Shown: positions 31,356 to 42,224 of the stretch, one piece after another
Layout of the letters: each line of letters opens with the position of its first letter
Numbering within the stretch: position 1 is the first letter of the stretch
Assembly (NCBI GenBank): GCA_035255045.1
Contig: DATFAA010000127.1
Coordinates: 1 to 42,821 of the forward strand
Length of the DNA stretch: 42,821 nucleotides
Source: JAGTRP01 sp035255045
Lineage (GTDB): Bacteria; Pseudomonadota; Gammaproteobacteria; Burkholderiales; Rhodocyclaceae
Direction: 5' to 3'
Made by a program: the position numbers and the translations under genes
The notes under the pieces: model-generated
The model's input: only the letters and a program-made list of their open reading frames with translations
Database searches by the model: none
Told to the model about the DNA's origin: nothing

Positions 31356-31565
31356 ATGCAGGACAACCTGGATCACAGCGCCTGTGGCGCCTGCTTCGAA
31401 GGCAAGGGCAATGTCGTGGAAGAAGACTTTGCCGACGACACGTCGGCCTTTTCGCGCTATGCCTTCCTCGCCCGCCAGGGCGGGGCGCCCGCCCTGTGCC
31501 AGGATCCCAGCGGCATCTATTACGTCTGCCACATCCGCCTGCCCGGCGAGGGCCAGCGGAACTGA
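31356..31565 (+). CDS. Small Cys-containing hypothetical protein
   Basis: 69 residues starting MQDNLDHSACGACFEG, with GAGGGAA eight bases before the ATG and strongly GC-biased third codon positions throughout, which supports real coding. Four Cys (C10 and C13 as CGAC, one in ALCQD, one in YYVCH) could bind a metal, though the last is not a CXXCH. No signal peptide or membrane helix is present, so it is probably cytosolic. I do not recognise the family. An in-frame upstream start at 31308 exists but encodes a less convincing N-terminus. It stands alone, convergent with the phasin gene. Confidence 0.55.
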   Translation: MQDNLDHSACGACFEGKGNVVEEDFADDTSAFSRYAFLARQGGAPALCQDPSGIYYVCHIRLPGEGQRN

Positions 31566-31644
31566 GCTCCAGCTTCCCGTCAGGGGACATTTTCCGCCAG
31601 AGGAGACCAGCCGCGCCGGGCCGCCGACTTCCTGCCGGCAGGCC

Positions 31645-31671
31645 AAAAAAACGGCTCCGACATGCGGAGCC
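31645..31671 (-). terminator. Intrinsic terminator after the phasin gene
   Basis: On the minus strand GGCTCCG pairs perfectly with CGGAGCC across a 5-base loop, followed by G and seven T. It lies 31 bases after the phasin stop. Confidence 0.88.
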
Positions 31672-31702
31672 TAAAAGGGGGCGGGGTGCAACAAACTGGT
31701 GG

Positions 31703-32263
31703 TCAGGCCGCTTTCTTGTAGGACTTGGCGGACTCGGCCTGCTGATTGCTGATGGACTGGACGGTCTCGGCCAGGGCGTTGGCGTTGGCCTGGGCCATCT
31801 CGGTCACGCGCCGGGTGGTCTCGGTCAGGCTCTGGCAGGAGGCGGTGGCGGTCGCCACAGCGGACTTCAGGGCGGCCGTGGCCATGGCGGCGCCCATGTT
31901 GCTGTCGGACTTGGAGGCCCGATCCAGGAAGGAAATGGCGCTCTTGCCGAACTCGGACATGTGGGACTGCACCAGGCGGGCAATCTCCACCTGGGTTTCA
32001 GCCGAGATGTGGGCCAGGTTCTTGAAGTAGGTGGCCGTCTCCCTGGCCATGGGCTTGGCGGCGGTGATGCCCCGGGACTCCCCGGCGACGTCGGCGGCAA
32101 GGCGGGAAGCTCCCTGCTTCACGGCGTTGCGGGCCATCTCCAGGTTGAGCAGGGTGATCTTGTGGCCGGCCTCCAGCAGCAGGTTGGCGAGGGACTGGGC
32201 CGCCTCGACATTGCCGCGCTGTACGGACGAGAGCTCCTGGATGGAGAAAAACTGTGTCGTCAT
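31703..32263 (-). CDS. phaP: Phasin family protein
   Basis: 186 residues, almost wholly amphipathic helix. It begins MTTQFFSIQELSSVQRGNVEAAQSLANLLLEAGHKITLLNLEMAR and continues with SAETQVEIARLVQSHMSEFGKSAISFLDRASKSD, the typical pattern of PhaP-type phasins. These coat polyhydroxyalkanoate granules and control their number and surface. There is no signal peptide and the length is normal for the family. AGGAAA lies about eight bases before the ATG and a strong terminator follows, so it is a single-gene unit. No PHA synthase is in the window. Some phasin-family proteins are not PHA-linked, so the role is inferred from family. Confidence 0.85.
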   Translation of the reverse strand: MTTQFFSIQELSSVQRGNVEAAQSLANLLLEAGHKITLLNLEMARNAVKQGASRLAADVAGESRGITAAKPMARETATYFKNLAHISAETQVEIARLVQSHMSEFGKSAISFLDRASKSDSNMGAAMATAALKSAVATATASCQSLTETTRRVTEMAQANANALAETVQSISNQQAESAKSYKKAA

Positions 32264-32616
32264 ATTCGTTTTCCTAGTGAAGAAGATGTTGCCTTTGACT
32301 GGATTTTCGTATCTTGCAGGCCGTCGGCATTGGGCTCAGGGCGGTCCGGAGCAGGCCAGCGGATTGATTTGGTTAGACGCATCGTACGCGGCGATCCATA
32401 TTGCATGAATACCGGGTTTACTGCATTCGGCCCGCGGGTTGGGCGGTAGGGGTGCCGGAAAAAACCCGCGGTCCCCCATCGACACCGCTCCACGCCCCGC
32501 ACTGTCTTATTCCAGCGGATTGGATTGCAATGCCCCGGGCAAGGGATTAGCATCGCCCGCTAGGCATAGGGGACCGGCACCGACCGAGCCTCACCACTCC
32601 GGGGAGAGAGAATCAA
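32264..32616. other. Gene-free divergent promoter region
   Basis: No gene is supported between the phasin gene and the kinase-like gene. It contains an inverted repeat, CCGCGGGTT (32432-32440) with AACCCGCGG (32463-32471), separated by 22 bases. A short AT-richer patch near 32375-32420 could hold the phasin promoter. GGGGAGAGAG precedes the ATG at 32617. Confidence 0.4.
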
Positions 32617-35600
32617 ATGTCAGCGGGCCGGAGACAGTTCCCGACGCATCCGTGGGGCTACATCGCCGCCTTCTTCGGGCTGGCCGCCTTCGCCATCGTC
32701 CTGACCGCCACGGTCTTCGCCGCCCTCGAACAGCGCCAGCGCCAGGACCAATTCCTGCAGCTGTCCACCCTGCTCCAGCTCAAGGCCCAGCGCATAGAGA
32801 CCTGGCTGACCCGGCTGCGTGTGGACATCGAGGAGATCGGCGCCAATCCGGCCCTGCGGGAAGACATCCAGCGCTTCGCTGCCCGCCCCGACCCGGCGGC
32901 CGGCATCCGGCTGCAGGAGCAGTTCCGGGCCAGCCGCCTCATGGAGGACGCCATCGGCATCGAACTGGCCGACGGCCGGGGCCAGCCGCTGCTCACCATC
33001 GGCCGCCGGCTGCACGGCCACGAGCCGGTCGCCCCACCCCACGCCGCGGCCGTGCCCTCCCGCAACCACGCGGTATTCGTGGATTTCCATCGCGACACGC
33101 CCAACGGCCTGCCCCACCTGGCCTACGAACTGCCCCTCCCCGGGAGCGCCGACGGACCTTCCCCCGGCGTTTATCTGCGGGTCCTGGTGGACCCGGAACG
33201 CACCCTCTACCCCCTGGTCCGCACCTGGCCCCTGACCACCATCAGCGGCGAAGTCCTGCTGGTGCGGCCGGACGGCGACCAACTGCTGGCCCTCAGCGAA
33301 CTTCGCCACCGGGCCGGCAGCGTCCTCGATTACCGCCTGCCCGCCTCCGCCGCCGGGATGCCGGCCGCCCAGGCCGGCGACCGGGTGTTCAGCGGCCAGG
33401 ACTATCGGCACGTGAATGTGCTGGCCGCCGCCCGCGCCGTCGCGGGCACTTCCTGGACCCTGATCGCCAAGGTGGACGAGGCCGAGGCCTTCGGGAACCT
33501 GCACAGCCTGCGCACCCTTTCCATCGGCATCGCCCTGGTCACCCTCTGCCTGGGGGGCGTACTCCTCTGGCTGGTGTGGCACCGGCAGGCGCAGCGGGAG
33601 CAGCATGCCCTGGCGCGGCAGCTGATGGACCTGGCGGCGACCGTGCCGGGCGCCCTGGCGTCCCTGCGGCTCAAGGCTAGCGGCCGGGCCAGCTTCCCCT
33701 ATGCCAGCCCGGCGACCGAAGAGCTGCTGGGCCTGGCGCCGGCCGAGCTGGAGCGCAACGCCGACGCCTTCTTCGCCCTCATCCATCCGGCGGATGCGGC
33801 TGCGGTGCGGGCCGGCCTGGCCGACTCCGCCAGCCAGCTGTCCCTGTGGCATGCCGAATTCCGCCTTCTCCATCCCCGCAAGGGGGAAACCTGGATCGAG
33901 GTGCGCTCCACGCCGCGCCGCCAGCCGGACGGCAGTGTCCTGTGGCACGGCTTCTTCCAGGACATCGGGCCCCGCCGCAGCGCCCAACTCGCCCTGCAGC
34001 GGGCCAACGAGCGCTGGCGCCAGCTGGCGGAAGCCATGCCCCAACTGGTGTGGATCGCCAATGGCGGCGGCGAGTGCCAGTACCTCAACCGCCACTGGGT
34101 GGACTATACGGGCCTCGACCCGGAGCGCCAGGCCGGGCGGGACTGGCTGGAGGCCATCCACCCGGAGGACCGGCTGCGGCTCACCGCGGCCTTCAGCCAC
34201 GCCATCGCCGACAAGGGCGTTTTCGACGGCGAGTTCCGGCTGCGCCGGGCCGATGGCCAATACCACTGGTTCAAGACCCACGCCGTGCCGGTGGGGGACG
34301 GCGCCGAGGCGCCCATGGCCTGGTACGGCTTCAATACCGACATCCAGGAGATCAAGGAATACGAAAGCGCCCTGCAGCGCTCCCTGCTACGCCAGCAGGC
34401 CCTGCAGCAGCTCGACCGGGCCGTTCTCGAGGCCCGCACCCCCCAGGAGGTGGCGGCCCGGGGCCTGGCCCACCTCGACGCCCTGCTGCCCTGCTGGGGA
34501 GCCGTGGCCCTGGCCATCGACCTGGACGCGGGCGAGGGGCGGGTGCTGGCGGTCAGCGGCGGCACGGCGTCGAGCTACGCTCCCGGCCAGCGGGTTCCCT
34601 TCGCCGACTACGGCGCCCAGGACCTGGCCCTGCTGGAGAAGGGCCAGGTCCGCGTGGTCGGCGACCTGGGCGCCACGGAGCGCATCCCGCCGATCATGGA
34701 GTCCCTCCACCGGCAGGGCCTGCGTTCCTATGTGCGCATTCCCCTCATGTTCGAGCGGCGGCTGGTGGGTGCCCTGAGCCTGGGGTCGGACCGGCCCGCC
34801 TACTTCGGCAAGGCCGAGGTGGAGACCGCCCGCCCCCTCGCCGACGTCATCGCCATCGCCCTGCAGCAGGCGCAGCTGCGCCAGAACCAGCTGCTGCAGA
34901 CCGCCACCCTGGAGATGCGGGTGCAGGAACGCACGGCGGAACTGGAGCACCTGAAGAACCAGGCGGAAGCCGCCAGCCGGGCCAAGTCCCAGTTCCTGGC
35001 CAATATTTCCCAGGAATTGCAGACGCCCCTCAACAGCCTCCTCATCCTGGCCGAGATGCTGGCCGATAACGCCCACGACAACCTCACCCCGGAGCAGCGG
35101 GAATTCGCCCGGGTGATCCACAACGCCGGCAGCGACCTCCTGGGCCTCATCAACGACATCCTCGACCTCTCCAAGATCGAGACCGGGCGGGCTGCCGTCC
35201 ATGGCGGCGACATCCCCTTCGAGACGGTGCTGGGCTATGTGGACGGACTCTTCCGCAAGGGGGCCGAGGGCAAGGGGCTGCTGTTCGCGGTGGGATTGGG
35301 GGAGGGGCTGCCCGACGCCATCCACTCGGACTTCGACCACCTCAAGCCCATCCTGCGCAACCTGATGTCCAATGCCATCAAATTCACCCCGGCGGGAACG
35401 GTGGGGCTGCGCATCTATCGGGCCACGGCCGGCTGGCCCCCCGGCCGTCCGGCCCTGGAAGACGCCGACACGGTGATCGCCTTCGAGGTAGCGGACACCG
35501 GCATCGGCATCCCGGAGGAAAAGCTGGCGGTCATCTTCGACGCCTTCGCCCAGGCCGAAGGCGGCGGCAACCGCCGCTACGGCGGCACCGGCCTCGGCCT

Positions 35601-35766
35601 CCACATCGCCCAGGCCAACGCCGAGCTGCTGGGCGGCGACCTGACCGTGAGCAGCGCCCCCGGCCAGGGCAGCACCTTCACCCTCTACCTGCCTCGGCTC
35701 TACGTCGCCCCGGCCAGCGTGGGGGACGGCGCCATCCGCAGCGGCGCCGACAGCCGGGTGGCCTGA
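32617..35766 (+). CDS. Histidine kinase-like sensor lacking the phospho-accepting His
   Basis: 1049 residues. A helix at about 14-36, a periplasmic sensor region to about 305 and a second helix (about 307-327) lead to two PAS domains (about 340-460 and 465-590), a GAF domain (about 600-760), a coiled coil, then dimerisation and ATPase domains. The H-box reads SQFLANISQELQTPLN where the family has SHELRTPLN. The acceptor His is Gln799 (codon CAG at 35011) and the usual Arg is also Gln. The catalytic domain looks intact: NLMSNAIKFTPAG, DTGIGIP and GTGLGLHIA. It may therefore bind ATP but cannot autophosphorylate in the usual way, acting as an allosteric partner or pseudokinase. There is no receiver or Hpt domain. 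The frame is otherwise clean, with no sign of pseudogene decay. Confidence 0.88.
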   Translation: MSAGRRQFPTHPWGYIAAFFGLAAFAIVLTATVFAALEQRQRQDQFLQLSTLLQLKAQRIETWLTRLRVDIEEIGANPALREDIQRFAARPDPAAGIRLQEQFRASRLMEDAIGIELADGRGQPLLTIGRRLHGHEPVAPPHAAAVPSRNHAVFVDFHRDTPNGLPHLAYELPLPGSADGPSPGVYLRVLVDPERTLYPLVRTWPLTTISGEVLLVRPDGDQLLALSELRHRAGSVLDYRLPASAAGMPAAQAGDRVFSGQDYRHVNVLAAARAVAGTSWTLIAKVDEAEAFGNLHSLRTLSIGIALVTLCLGGVLLWLVWHRQAQREQHALARQLMDLAATVPGALASLRLKASGRASFPYASPATEELLGLAPAELERNADAFFALIHPADAAAVRAGLADSASQLSLWHAEFRLLHPRKGETWIEVRSTPRRQPDGSVLWHGFFQDIGPRRSAQLALQRANERWRQLAEAMPQLVWIANGGGECQYLNRHWVDYTGLDPERQAGRDWLEAIHPEDRLRLTAAFSHAIADKGVFDGEFRLRRADGQYHWFKTHAVPVGDGAEAPMAWYGFNTDIQEIKEYESALQRSLLRQQALQQLDRAVLEARTPQEVAARGLAHLDALLPCWGAVALAIDLDAGEGRVLAVSGGTASSYAPGQRVPFADYGAQDLALLEKGQVRVVGDLGATERIPPIMESLHRQGLRSYVRIPLMFERRLVGALSLGSDRPAYFGKAEVETARPLADVIAIALQQAQLRQNQLLQTATLEMRVQERTAELEHLKNQAEAASRAKSQFLANISQELQTPLNSLLILAEMLADNAHDNLTPEQREFARVIHNAGSDLLGLINDILDLSKIETGRAAVHGGDIPFETVLGYVDGLFRKGAEGKGLLFAVGLGEGLPDAIHSDFDHLKPILRNLMSNAIKFTPAGTVGLRIYRATAGWPPGRPALEDADTVIAFEVADTGIGIPEEKLAVIFDAFAQAEGGGNRRYGGTGLGLHIAQANAELLGGDLTVSSAPGQGSTFTLYLPRLYVAPASVGDGAIRSGADSRVA

Positions 35767-35778
35767 CGGCCCCGGCCG

Positions 35779-36270
35779 CTAATCGAAATAGGTCTTCGCG
35801 GCCTCGAAGCGCTGGGCGAAGTAGCGGTCGGAAAGGCGGTCGATGCGGACCTTGGCGTTGGTCTTGGGGGCATGGACGAAGCGGTCGTCGCCGATGTAGA
35901 TGCCGACATGGGAGAAGGGGCGGCCCAGGGTGTTGAAGAACACCAGGTCGCCGGGCTGGAGCTGCTCCCGCTCCACCGCCCGCCCGACGCGGGCGATGTC
36001 GGCAGCGCTGCCGGAAACCCGCATGCCGGCGGCCCGCTCAAAGATATAACTGACCATGCCGCTGCAATCGAGGCCGGCCTCGGGGTTCTTGCCTCCGAAG
36101 CGGTAGCCGGTATCCAGGAGGCTGAGGGCGTAGAGCACCACGTCATTGCCCTTGTCGCTCACCCGGACAGGACGTTGCGTTATAGTTTCCGCCTGCTCCG
36201 GCTGCCGGACGGCAGGGCCGCCGCAGGCGGCGAGAACGATGACCAGCGGCAGGAGGAGAATGCTCCGCAT
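35779..36270 (-). CDS. NlpC/P60 family cell-wall hydrolase lipoprotein
   Basis: 163 residues. The lipoprotein signal MRSILLLPLVIVLAAC (lipobox LAAC) is followed by an NlpC/P60 domain with the catalytic Cys69 in LDCSGMVSYIF, His in FSHVGIYIGD and a further His in FVHAP. Such enzymes cleave peptidoglycan stem peptides, usually the gamma-D-Glu to diamino acid bond. The start at 36270 gives the lipobox its normal place; the longer frame adds an unlikely N-terminus. It is convergent with the kinase-like gene (12 bases between ends) and divergent from gabD, so it is probably transcribed alone. Confidence 0.9.
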   Translation of the reverse strand: MRSILLLPLVIVLAACGGPAVRQPEQAETITQRPVRVSDKGNDVVLYALSLLDTGYRFGGKNPEAGLDCSGMVSYIFERAAGMRVSGSAADIARVGRAVEREQLQPGDLVFFNTLGRPFSHVGIYIGDDRFVHAPKTNAKVRIDRLSDRYFAQRFEAAKTYFD

Positions 36271-36331
36271 ACCTGAAGCCCTTTCCGGGAACCATACGTA
36301 ACGTAGCGTTTTTACAGGATTAAAAAAACCC

Positions 36332-37786
36332 ATGCAACTCAACGACCCCCAACTGCTGCGCACCCTCAATTACGTCAATGGCGAATGGACGGCCGCCGCC
36401 GGCAAGGCCACCTTCCCGGTGGTAGACCCGGCCACCCGCCAGGAAATTGCCGCCGTCCCCAACTGCGGGGCGGACGAAACCCGTCGCGCCATAGCCGCCG
36501 CCGACGCCGCCTGGCCGGCCTGGCGGGCCCTGACGGCGCGGGCCCGGGGCAAGTACATGCAGCGCTGGTTCGCCCTCATCAACGACAATGCCGACGACCT
36601 GGCCCAGCTCATCACCGCCGAGGGCGGCAAGCCCCTGGCCGAGGCCAAGGGCGAAGTGACCTACGGCGCCTCCTTCGTCGAGTGGTTCGCCGAGGAGGGC
36701 AAGCGGGCCTACGGCGACACCATCCCCTCCCCCGCCTCCGACAAGCGCCTCCTGGTCATCAAGCAGCCCATCGGGGTCTGTGCCGCCATCACGCCCTGGA
36801 ATTTCCCCCTCGCCATGATCACCCGCAAGGTCGCCCCGGCCCTGGCCGCCGGCTGCACCGTGGTGGTCAAGCCGGCCGAGCAGACTCCCCTCACCGCCCT
36901 GGCCCTCGCCGCCCTGGCCGAGCAGGCCGGCTTCCCGGCGGGGGTGTTCAACGTCGTCACCGGCGACCCGGTGGCCATCGGCGGCGAGCTGACGGCGAGC
37001 CCCGTCGTGAGGAAGCTCTCCTTCACCGGCTCCACCGAGGTCGGCCGCCTGCTCATGGCCCAGTGCGCCCCGACCCTCAAGAAGATTTCCCTGGAACTGG
37101 GCGGCAACGCCCCCTTCATCGTCTTCGACGACGCCAACCTGGATGCGGCGGTGGAAGGGGCGGTCATCGCCAAGTACCGCAACACCGGCCAGACCTGCGT
37201 CTGCGCCAACCGCTTCCTGGTGCAGTCCGGCATCTACGAGGACTTCGCCCGGCGCTTCGCCGCCCGGGTGGCCGAGATGCGGGTGGGCGCCGGCACCGAG
37301 CCGGGCGTCACCCAGGGGCCGCTGATCGACGAGGCGGCCCTCGCCAAGGTCGAGGCCCATGTGGCCGATGCCGTGGACCACGGCGCCCGGGTCCTCACCG
37401 GCGGCAACCGCCACGCCCGGGGCGGCACCTTCTTCGAGCCGACCGTGCTGGCCGACGTCACCACCGCCATGCGCCTCACCCGGGAGGAGACCTTCGGCCC
37501 GGTCGCCCCCCTCTTCCGTTTCGAGACCGAAGACGAAGCGGTGCGCATGGCCAACGACACCGAGTATGGCCTCGCCGCCTACTTCTACTCCCGGGACGTG
37601 GCCCGCTGCTTCCGGGTGGGCGAAGCCCTGGAATACGGCATGGTGGGGGTCAATACCGGCCTCATCTCCAACGAGGTGGCGCCCTTCGGCGGCGTCAAGC
37701 ACTCGGGCCTCGGCCGGGAAGGCTCCAAGTACGGCATCGAGGACTACCTGGAGATCAAGTACCTCTGCTTTGACGTGAAGGGCTAG
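36332..37786 (+). CDS. gabD: Succinate-semialdehyde dehydrogenase (NAD(P)+)
   Basis: 484 residues, the usual length for GabD. It oxidises succinic semialdehyde to succinate in 4-aminobutyrate and related degradation pathways. The aldehyde dehydrogenase signatures are present: TPWNFPLAMITRK, FTGSTEVGR, catalytic Glu255 in LELGGNAPF and nucleophile Cys289 in GQTCVCANR. The C-terminal FGGVKHSGLGREGSKYGIEDYLEIKY is typical of GabD. The paired Cys (CVC) at the active site is also seen in GabD, where it allows redox control. No aminotransferase neighbour is present, so the physiological substrate could be a related semialdehyde. The 3' end overlaps the convergent cyclase gene by 32 bases. Confidence 0.93.
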   Translation: MQLNDPQLLRTLNYVNGEWTAAAGKATFPVVDPATRQEIAAVPNCGADETRRAIAAADAAWPAWRALTARARGKYMQRWFALINDNADDLAQLITAEGGKPLAEAKGEVTYGASFVEWFAEEGKRAYGDTIPSPASDKRLLVIKQPIGVCAAITPWNFPLAMITRKVAPALAAGCTVVVKPAEQTPLTALALAALAEQAGFPAGVFNVVTGDPVAIGGELTASPVVRKLSFTGSTEVGRLLMAQCAPTLKKISLELGGNAPFIVFDDANLDAAVEGAVIAKYRNTGQTCVCANRFLVQSGIYEDFARRFAARVAEMRVGAGTEPGVTQGPLIDEAALAKVEAHVADAVDHGARVLTGGNRHARGGTFFEPTVLADVTTAMRLTREETFGPVAPLFRFETEDEAVRMANDTEYGLAAYFYSRDVARCFRVGEALEYGMVGVNTGLISNEVAPFGGVKHSGLGREGSKYGIEDYLEIKYLCFDVKG

Positions 37787-39835
37787 GCTCCGCCTTCTCC
37801 TGCAGGGAGGGGTCGAAAACCACCACCTGGTTGCGGCCCCGGTGCTTGGCCGCGTACAGGGCCAGGTCGGCGCAGGCGGTGAGTTCGTCCGCGCTGTGGC
37901 CGTGCTGGGGATAGGCGGCCACCCCGAGGGAGGCGGTGAGGCGGATTTCCCGGCCGTCGGAATCGAGCCGCAGGGCTTCGATCACCCGCCGCCAGCCCTC
38001 CGCCCGCTCCGCCGCCACCGGCAGGTTGATGTGGGGCATGAGGATGAGGAATTCCTCGCCCCCGTAGCGGCAGGCGATGTCCTCCGCCCGGACGTGGTGG
38101 TGGAGGGCCTCGGCCACCGCCCGCAGGGCGTCGTCGCCGCTCTGGTGGCCGTAGGTGTCGTTGAGCTGCTTGAAGTGGTCGATGTCGAGCAGCACCATGC
38201 ACAGGGGCAGATGGTCCCGCTGGGCCCGGGCCAGTTCCCGCTCCAGGGTCTCGTCCAGGTAGCGGCGGTTGTAGAGGCCGGTGAGGCCGTCCCGGATGGC
38301 CTGCTCCTTGAGGGCCGCCTGCAGCTTGGCGATCTCCTCCAGCTGGATGCGCAGCCGGGCGTTGGCCTCCAGGGCCCTCGCCTCGCTCTCCCGGACCGCG
38401 CCTTCCGCCCGGGTGCGCTCGGTGATGTCGATGGCCACCGTGTAGGCGGCGGGCTGGCCCTCGAAATCGATGATGCGGGCCGAGACCAGGGCGTCGAGGG
38501 CTTCGCCCCGGGGGTTGGTGATGGCGACGGTGCGGTCGGTGACGAGGCCGTGGCGCTTCAGCTCGCCCATCAGCTGCTCGCGCTGGGCCGGGTCCCGGTA
38601 GTAGTTGGGAATGGGCTGGCCGACCACGGCACCGGCCGGTCCCGCCACCCCGAAGGCATGGCGGGCATGCTCGTTGAGATAGAGGATGCGGTCGTCGTAA
38701 AGGCCGGTGACGATGACCGGCACCGGCGCCACATCCATCAGGCGGCGGAAGTTCTCGGCGCTGGCCCGGGCGATCTGCTCGGCTTCCTTGCGGGCCAGTA
38801 TCTCGGCGTTGAGGGCCCGGTTGAAATAGGCGAAGCGCCAGGCCACCGCCCCGATCAGGACCAGGACTACGGTCCCCAGGAACAGGCTGGTGGGGGCCCA
38901 GGCCGGCAGCTTGGGCGGGCGGGGATCGTAGATGAGGCCGTCGATGGCGGCATCCGCGGGCAGCATGTGCACTGCGGCGAAGACCTCCGCCATGTGGCGC
39001 CAGCGGCCGGGGTTCATCTGGCCGATCTCCACCAGTTCCGGCTGCATCAGGCGGGCCATCTCGGCCGCCTCGAAGAGCAGGTGCTCCTTGGAATGGCGGG
39101 TCGAGTACTTGGCGAGGATGAGATCGGCGATCTCCTCCGGGTTCTCCATGGCGTAGTGCCAGCCCCGCAGGCTGGCCGTGCGGAAGGCGGCCACCAGCCG
39201 GGGCTTTTCTTTCAGGAGGGCCTCGCTGGTGAACAGGTTGTCGCCGTAGAAGTCGAGACCGGCGGCTCGGGGGGAAAAGAGGGAATAGGCCAGTCCGGCC
39301 CGGCGCAGCAGGAAAGGCTCGTCGGTGGAGTAGCCGGCCATGGCATCCACGGTGCCGGCGATGAGGGGGTCGGGGTCGAAGCTGTGGGGCACCACCTTGT
39401 AGCTGCCGTCCCGCAGCCCTTCCTGCTTCAGGTAGGCGAACAGTTCGCTCTCGCCGGGCCCCGCCATCAGGCGCTTGCCGGCCAGGCTCTGGACCACCGG
39501 CATCACCTCCTGGCGCCCCAGGAGCACCTGGGCCGAATGCTGGAGGAGGACGGCCAGGGCCACCACCGGCTTGCCATCCGCCCGGGCCAGCAGCAGGTCG
39601 GCGCTGCCCGTCCCGAACTGGGCCCGGCCCTTCAGCACCTCGGCCACGACGTCGGTGTCGGGGCGGGCCTCCCGCAGCTCGACCTCGAGGCCGGCTTCCC
39701 GGTAGAAGCCCCTCGCCACCGCCGCGTAGTAGCCGGCGAACTGGAACTGATGCCGCCACTTGAGCTGCAGGGCGACCTTCTCCAGCCCCCAGGCCGGCAG
39801 GGACAGGGCCAGGGAGAGCAGCAGGGCGAGTGCTT

Positions 39836-39839
<4 letters not shown>
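37755..39839 (-). CDS. NMT1-type substrate-binding / PAS / GGDEF diguanylate cyclase
   Basis: 694 residues. The signal peptide MKALALLLSLALSLPAWG is followed by an ABC-type periplasmic binding domain of the NMT1/SsuA kind (LQLKWRHQFQFAGYYAAVARGFYREAGL; about 20-310). Then come one helix (about 320-340), a PAS domain (about 355-480), a coiled coil and GGDEF (about 515-680). The cyclase is intact (YGGEEF near residue 593) and has the RxxD inhibitory site (RAED) at the proper distance, so c-di-GMP feedback inhibition is expected. LKWRHQFQFAGYYAA is the pyrimidine-precursor or taurine-like binding pattern, but the ligand is unknown. The ATG overlaps the stop of the dienelactone hydrolase gene (ATGA), so the two are coupled. 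Confidence 0.92.
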
Positions 39840-40714
<875 letters not shown>

Positions 40715-40734
40715 GATTGTTCTCCTTTTGTTAT

Positions 40735-42186
40735 CTACATGAGAACGATGTCGTATTGCTCCGGGGAGTAGCTGGGTTCGGCCTGGAGGGAAATGGGCTT
40801 GCCGATGAAGTCCGAGAGCATGGCGAGGGCCTGGGATTCCTCGTCCAGGAACAGGTCGACCACCGCCGGCCCGGCCAGGATCCGGTATTCCCGGGCATTG
40901 AACTGGCGGGCCTCCCGCAACAATTCCCGCAAAATCTCGTAAGACACGGTACGCGCCGTTTTCACCTCTCCCCGACCGCCGCACGTCGGACAAGGTTCGC
41001 AAAGAATATGGGCCAGGGACTCGCGGGTGCGCTTACGGGTCATCTCCACCAGCCCGAGGGCGGTGAAGCCGTTGAGGGTCAGCCGCGTGTGGTCCCGGGC
41101 CAGGGCCTTCTGGAATTCGGCCAGCACCGCCTCCCGGTGCTCGGTGTTTTCCATATCGATGAAATCGACAATGATGATGCCACCCAGGTTCCGCAGGCGC
41201 AGCTGGCGGGCGATGGTCTGGGCCGCCTCCAGGTTGGTCTTGAAGATGGTGTCGTCGAAATTGCGCACCCCGACGAAGCCGCCGGTATTGACGTCGATGG
41301 TGGTCATCGCCTCGGTCTGGTCGATGATCAGGTAGCCGCCGGACTTGAGGTCCACCCGCCGCGCCAGGGCCTTCTGGATCTCGTCCTCGACGCCATGAAG
41401 GTCGAAGAGGGGGCGCTGGCCGGTGTAGTGATCGAGCAGGGGCGTCACCGCCGGGGTGTACTCCTCGGCGAAGGCCTGCAGGCGCTGGAAGTTCTCCCGG
41501 GAGTCGATGTAGATGCGGGTGGTCTCCGGATTGACGAAATCCCGCAGCACCCGCAGGCCCAGGGACAATTCCTGGTACAGCAGGGTGGGCGGCCCCGATA
41601 TCCGGGCCTTGTCGCGGATATCGCCCCACAGTTTCCTGAGGTAGGCGATGTCGGCGGCGAATTCCTCGTCGCTGGCGTTCTCCGCCATGGTGCGGACGAT
41701 GAAGCCCCCCGCCTCGTCCGCCGGCACCAGGCGGGTGATGCGCTCCCGCAGGGCTTCCCGCTCGGCCTCGTCCTCGATGCGCTGGGAGATGCCGATGTGC
41801 TTCTCCTGGGGCAGGTAGACCAGCATGCGGCCGGCGATGGAAATCTGGGTGGACAGGCGCGCCCCCTTGGTGCCGATGGGGTCCTTGACCACCTGGACGA
41901 CGATGCTCTGGCCCTCCGACAGGATGCGCTCGATGGGCTTGTCGTTGGCGCTGTCCCGGGGCTGCCAGATATCGGCCACGTGGAGGAAGGCGGTGCGCTC
42001 CAGCCCCACATCCACGAAGGCCGACTGCATGCCGGGCAGGATGCGGCAGATGCGGCCGAGATAGATATTGCCCACCAGCCCGCGGCTGGCGGTGCGCTCG
42101 ATGTGCAGTTCCTGCACCACGCCCTGGAGCATGACCGCGACCCGGGTCTCCTGGGGGGTGAAATTGATGAGGATCTCTTCGTACAT
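40735..42186 (-). CDS. rng: Ribonuclease G
   Basis: 483 residues, the normal length for RNase G, an endonuclease that matures 16S rRNA 5' ends and degrades some mRNAs. The N-terminal S1-type RNA-binding domain has GNIYLGRICRILPGMQSAFVDVG. The catalytic region has TTIDVNTGG and IIIVDFIDM, whose Asp residues bind Mg2+. The zinc-link motif is CEPCPTCGGRG. The long C-terminal degradosome scaffold of RNase E is absent. The start at 42186 (MYEEILINFTPQETRVAV) matches the family; an upstream in-frame Met at 42234 would overlap the divergent gene. The 38-base gap to the divergent trhP must hold any promoters. Confidence 0.95.
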   Translation of the reverse strand: MYEEILINFTPQETRVAVMLQGVVQELHIERTASRGLVGNIYLGRICRILPGMQSAFVDVGLERTAFLHVADIWQPRDSANDKPIERILSEGQSIVVQVVKDPIGTKGARLSTQISIAGRMLVYLPQEKHIGISQRIEDEAEREALRERITRLVPADEAGGFIVRTMAENASDEEFAADIAYLRKLWGDIRDKARISGPPTLLYQELSLGLRVLRDFVNPETTRIYIDSRENFQRLQAFAEEYTPAVTPLLDHYTGQRPLFDLHGVEDEIQKALARRVDLKSGGYLIIDQTEAMTTIDVNTGGFVGVRNFDDTIFKTNLEAAQTIARQLRLRNLGGIIIVDFIDMENTEHREAVLAEFQKALARDHTRLTLNGFTALGLVEMTRKRTRESLAHILCEPCPTCGGRGEVKTARTVSYEILRELLREARQFNAREYRILAGPAVVDLFLDEESQALAMLSDFIGKPISLQAEPSYSPEQYDIVLM

Positions 42187-42224
42187 GGTCGAGTAAAATT
42201 GTCGATTAATCAGGATTCTAACCC

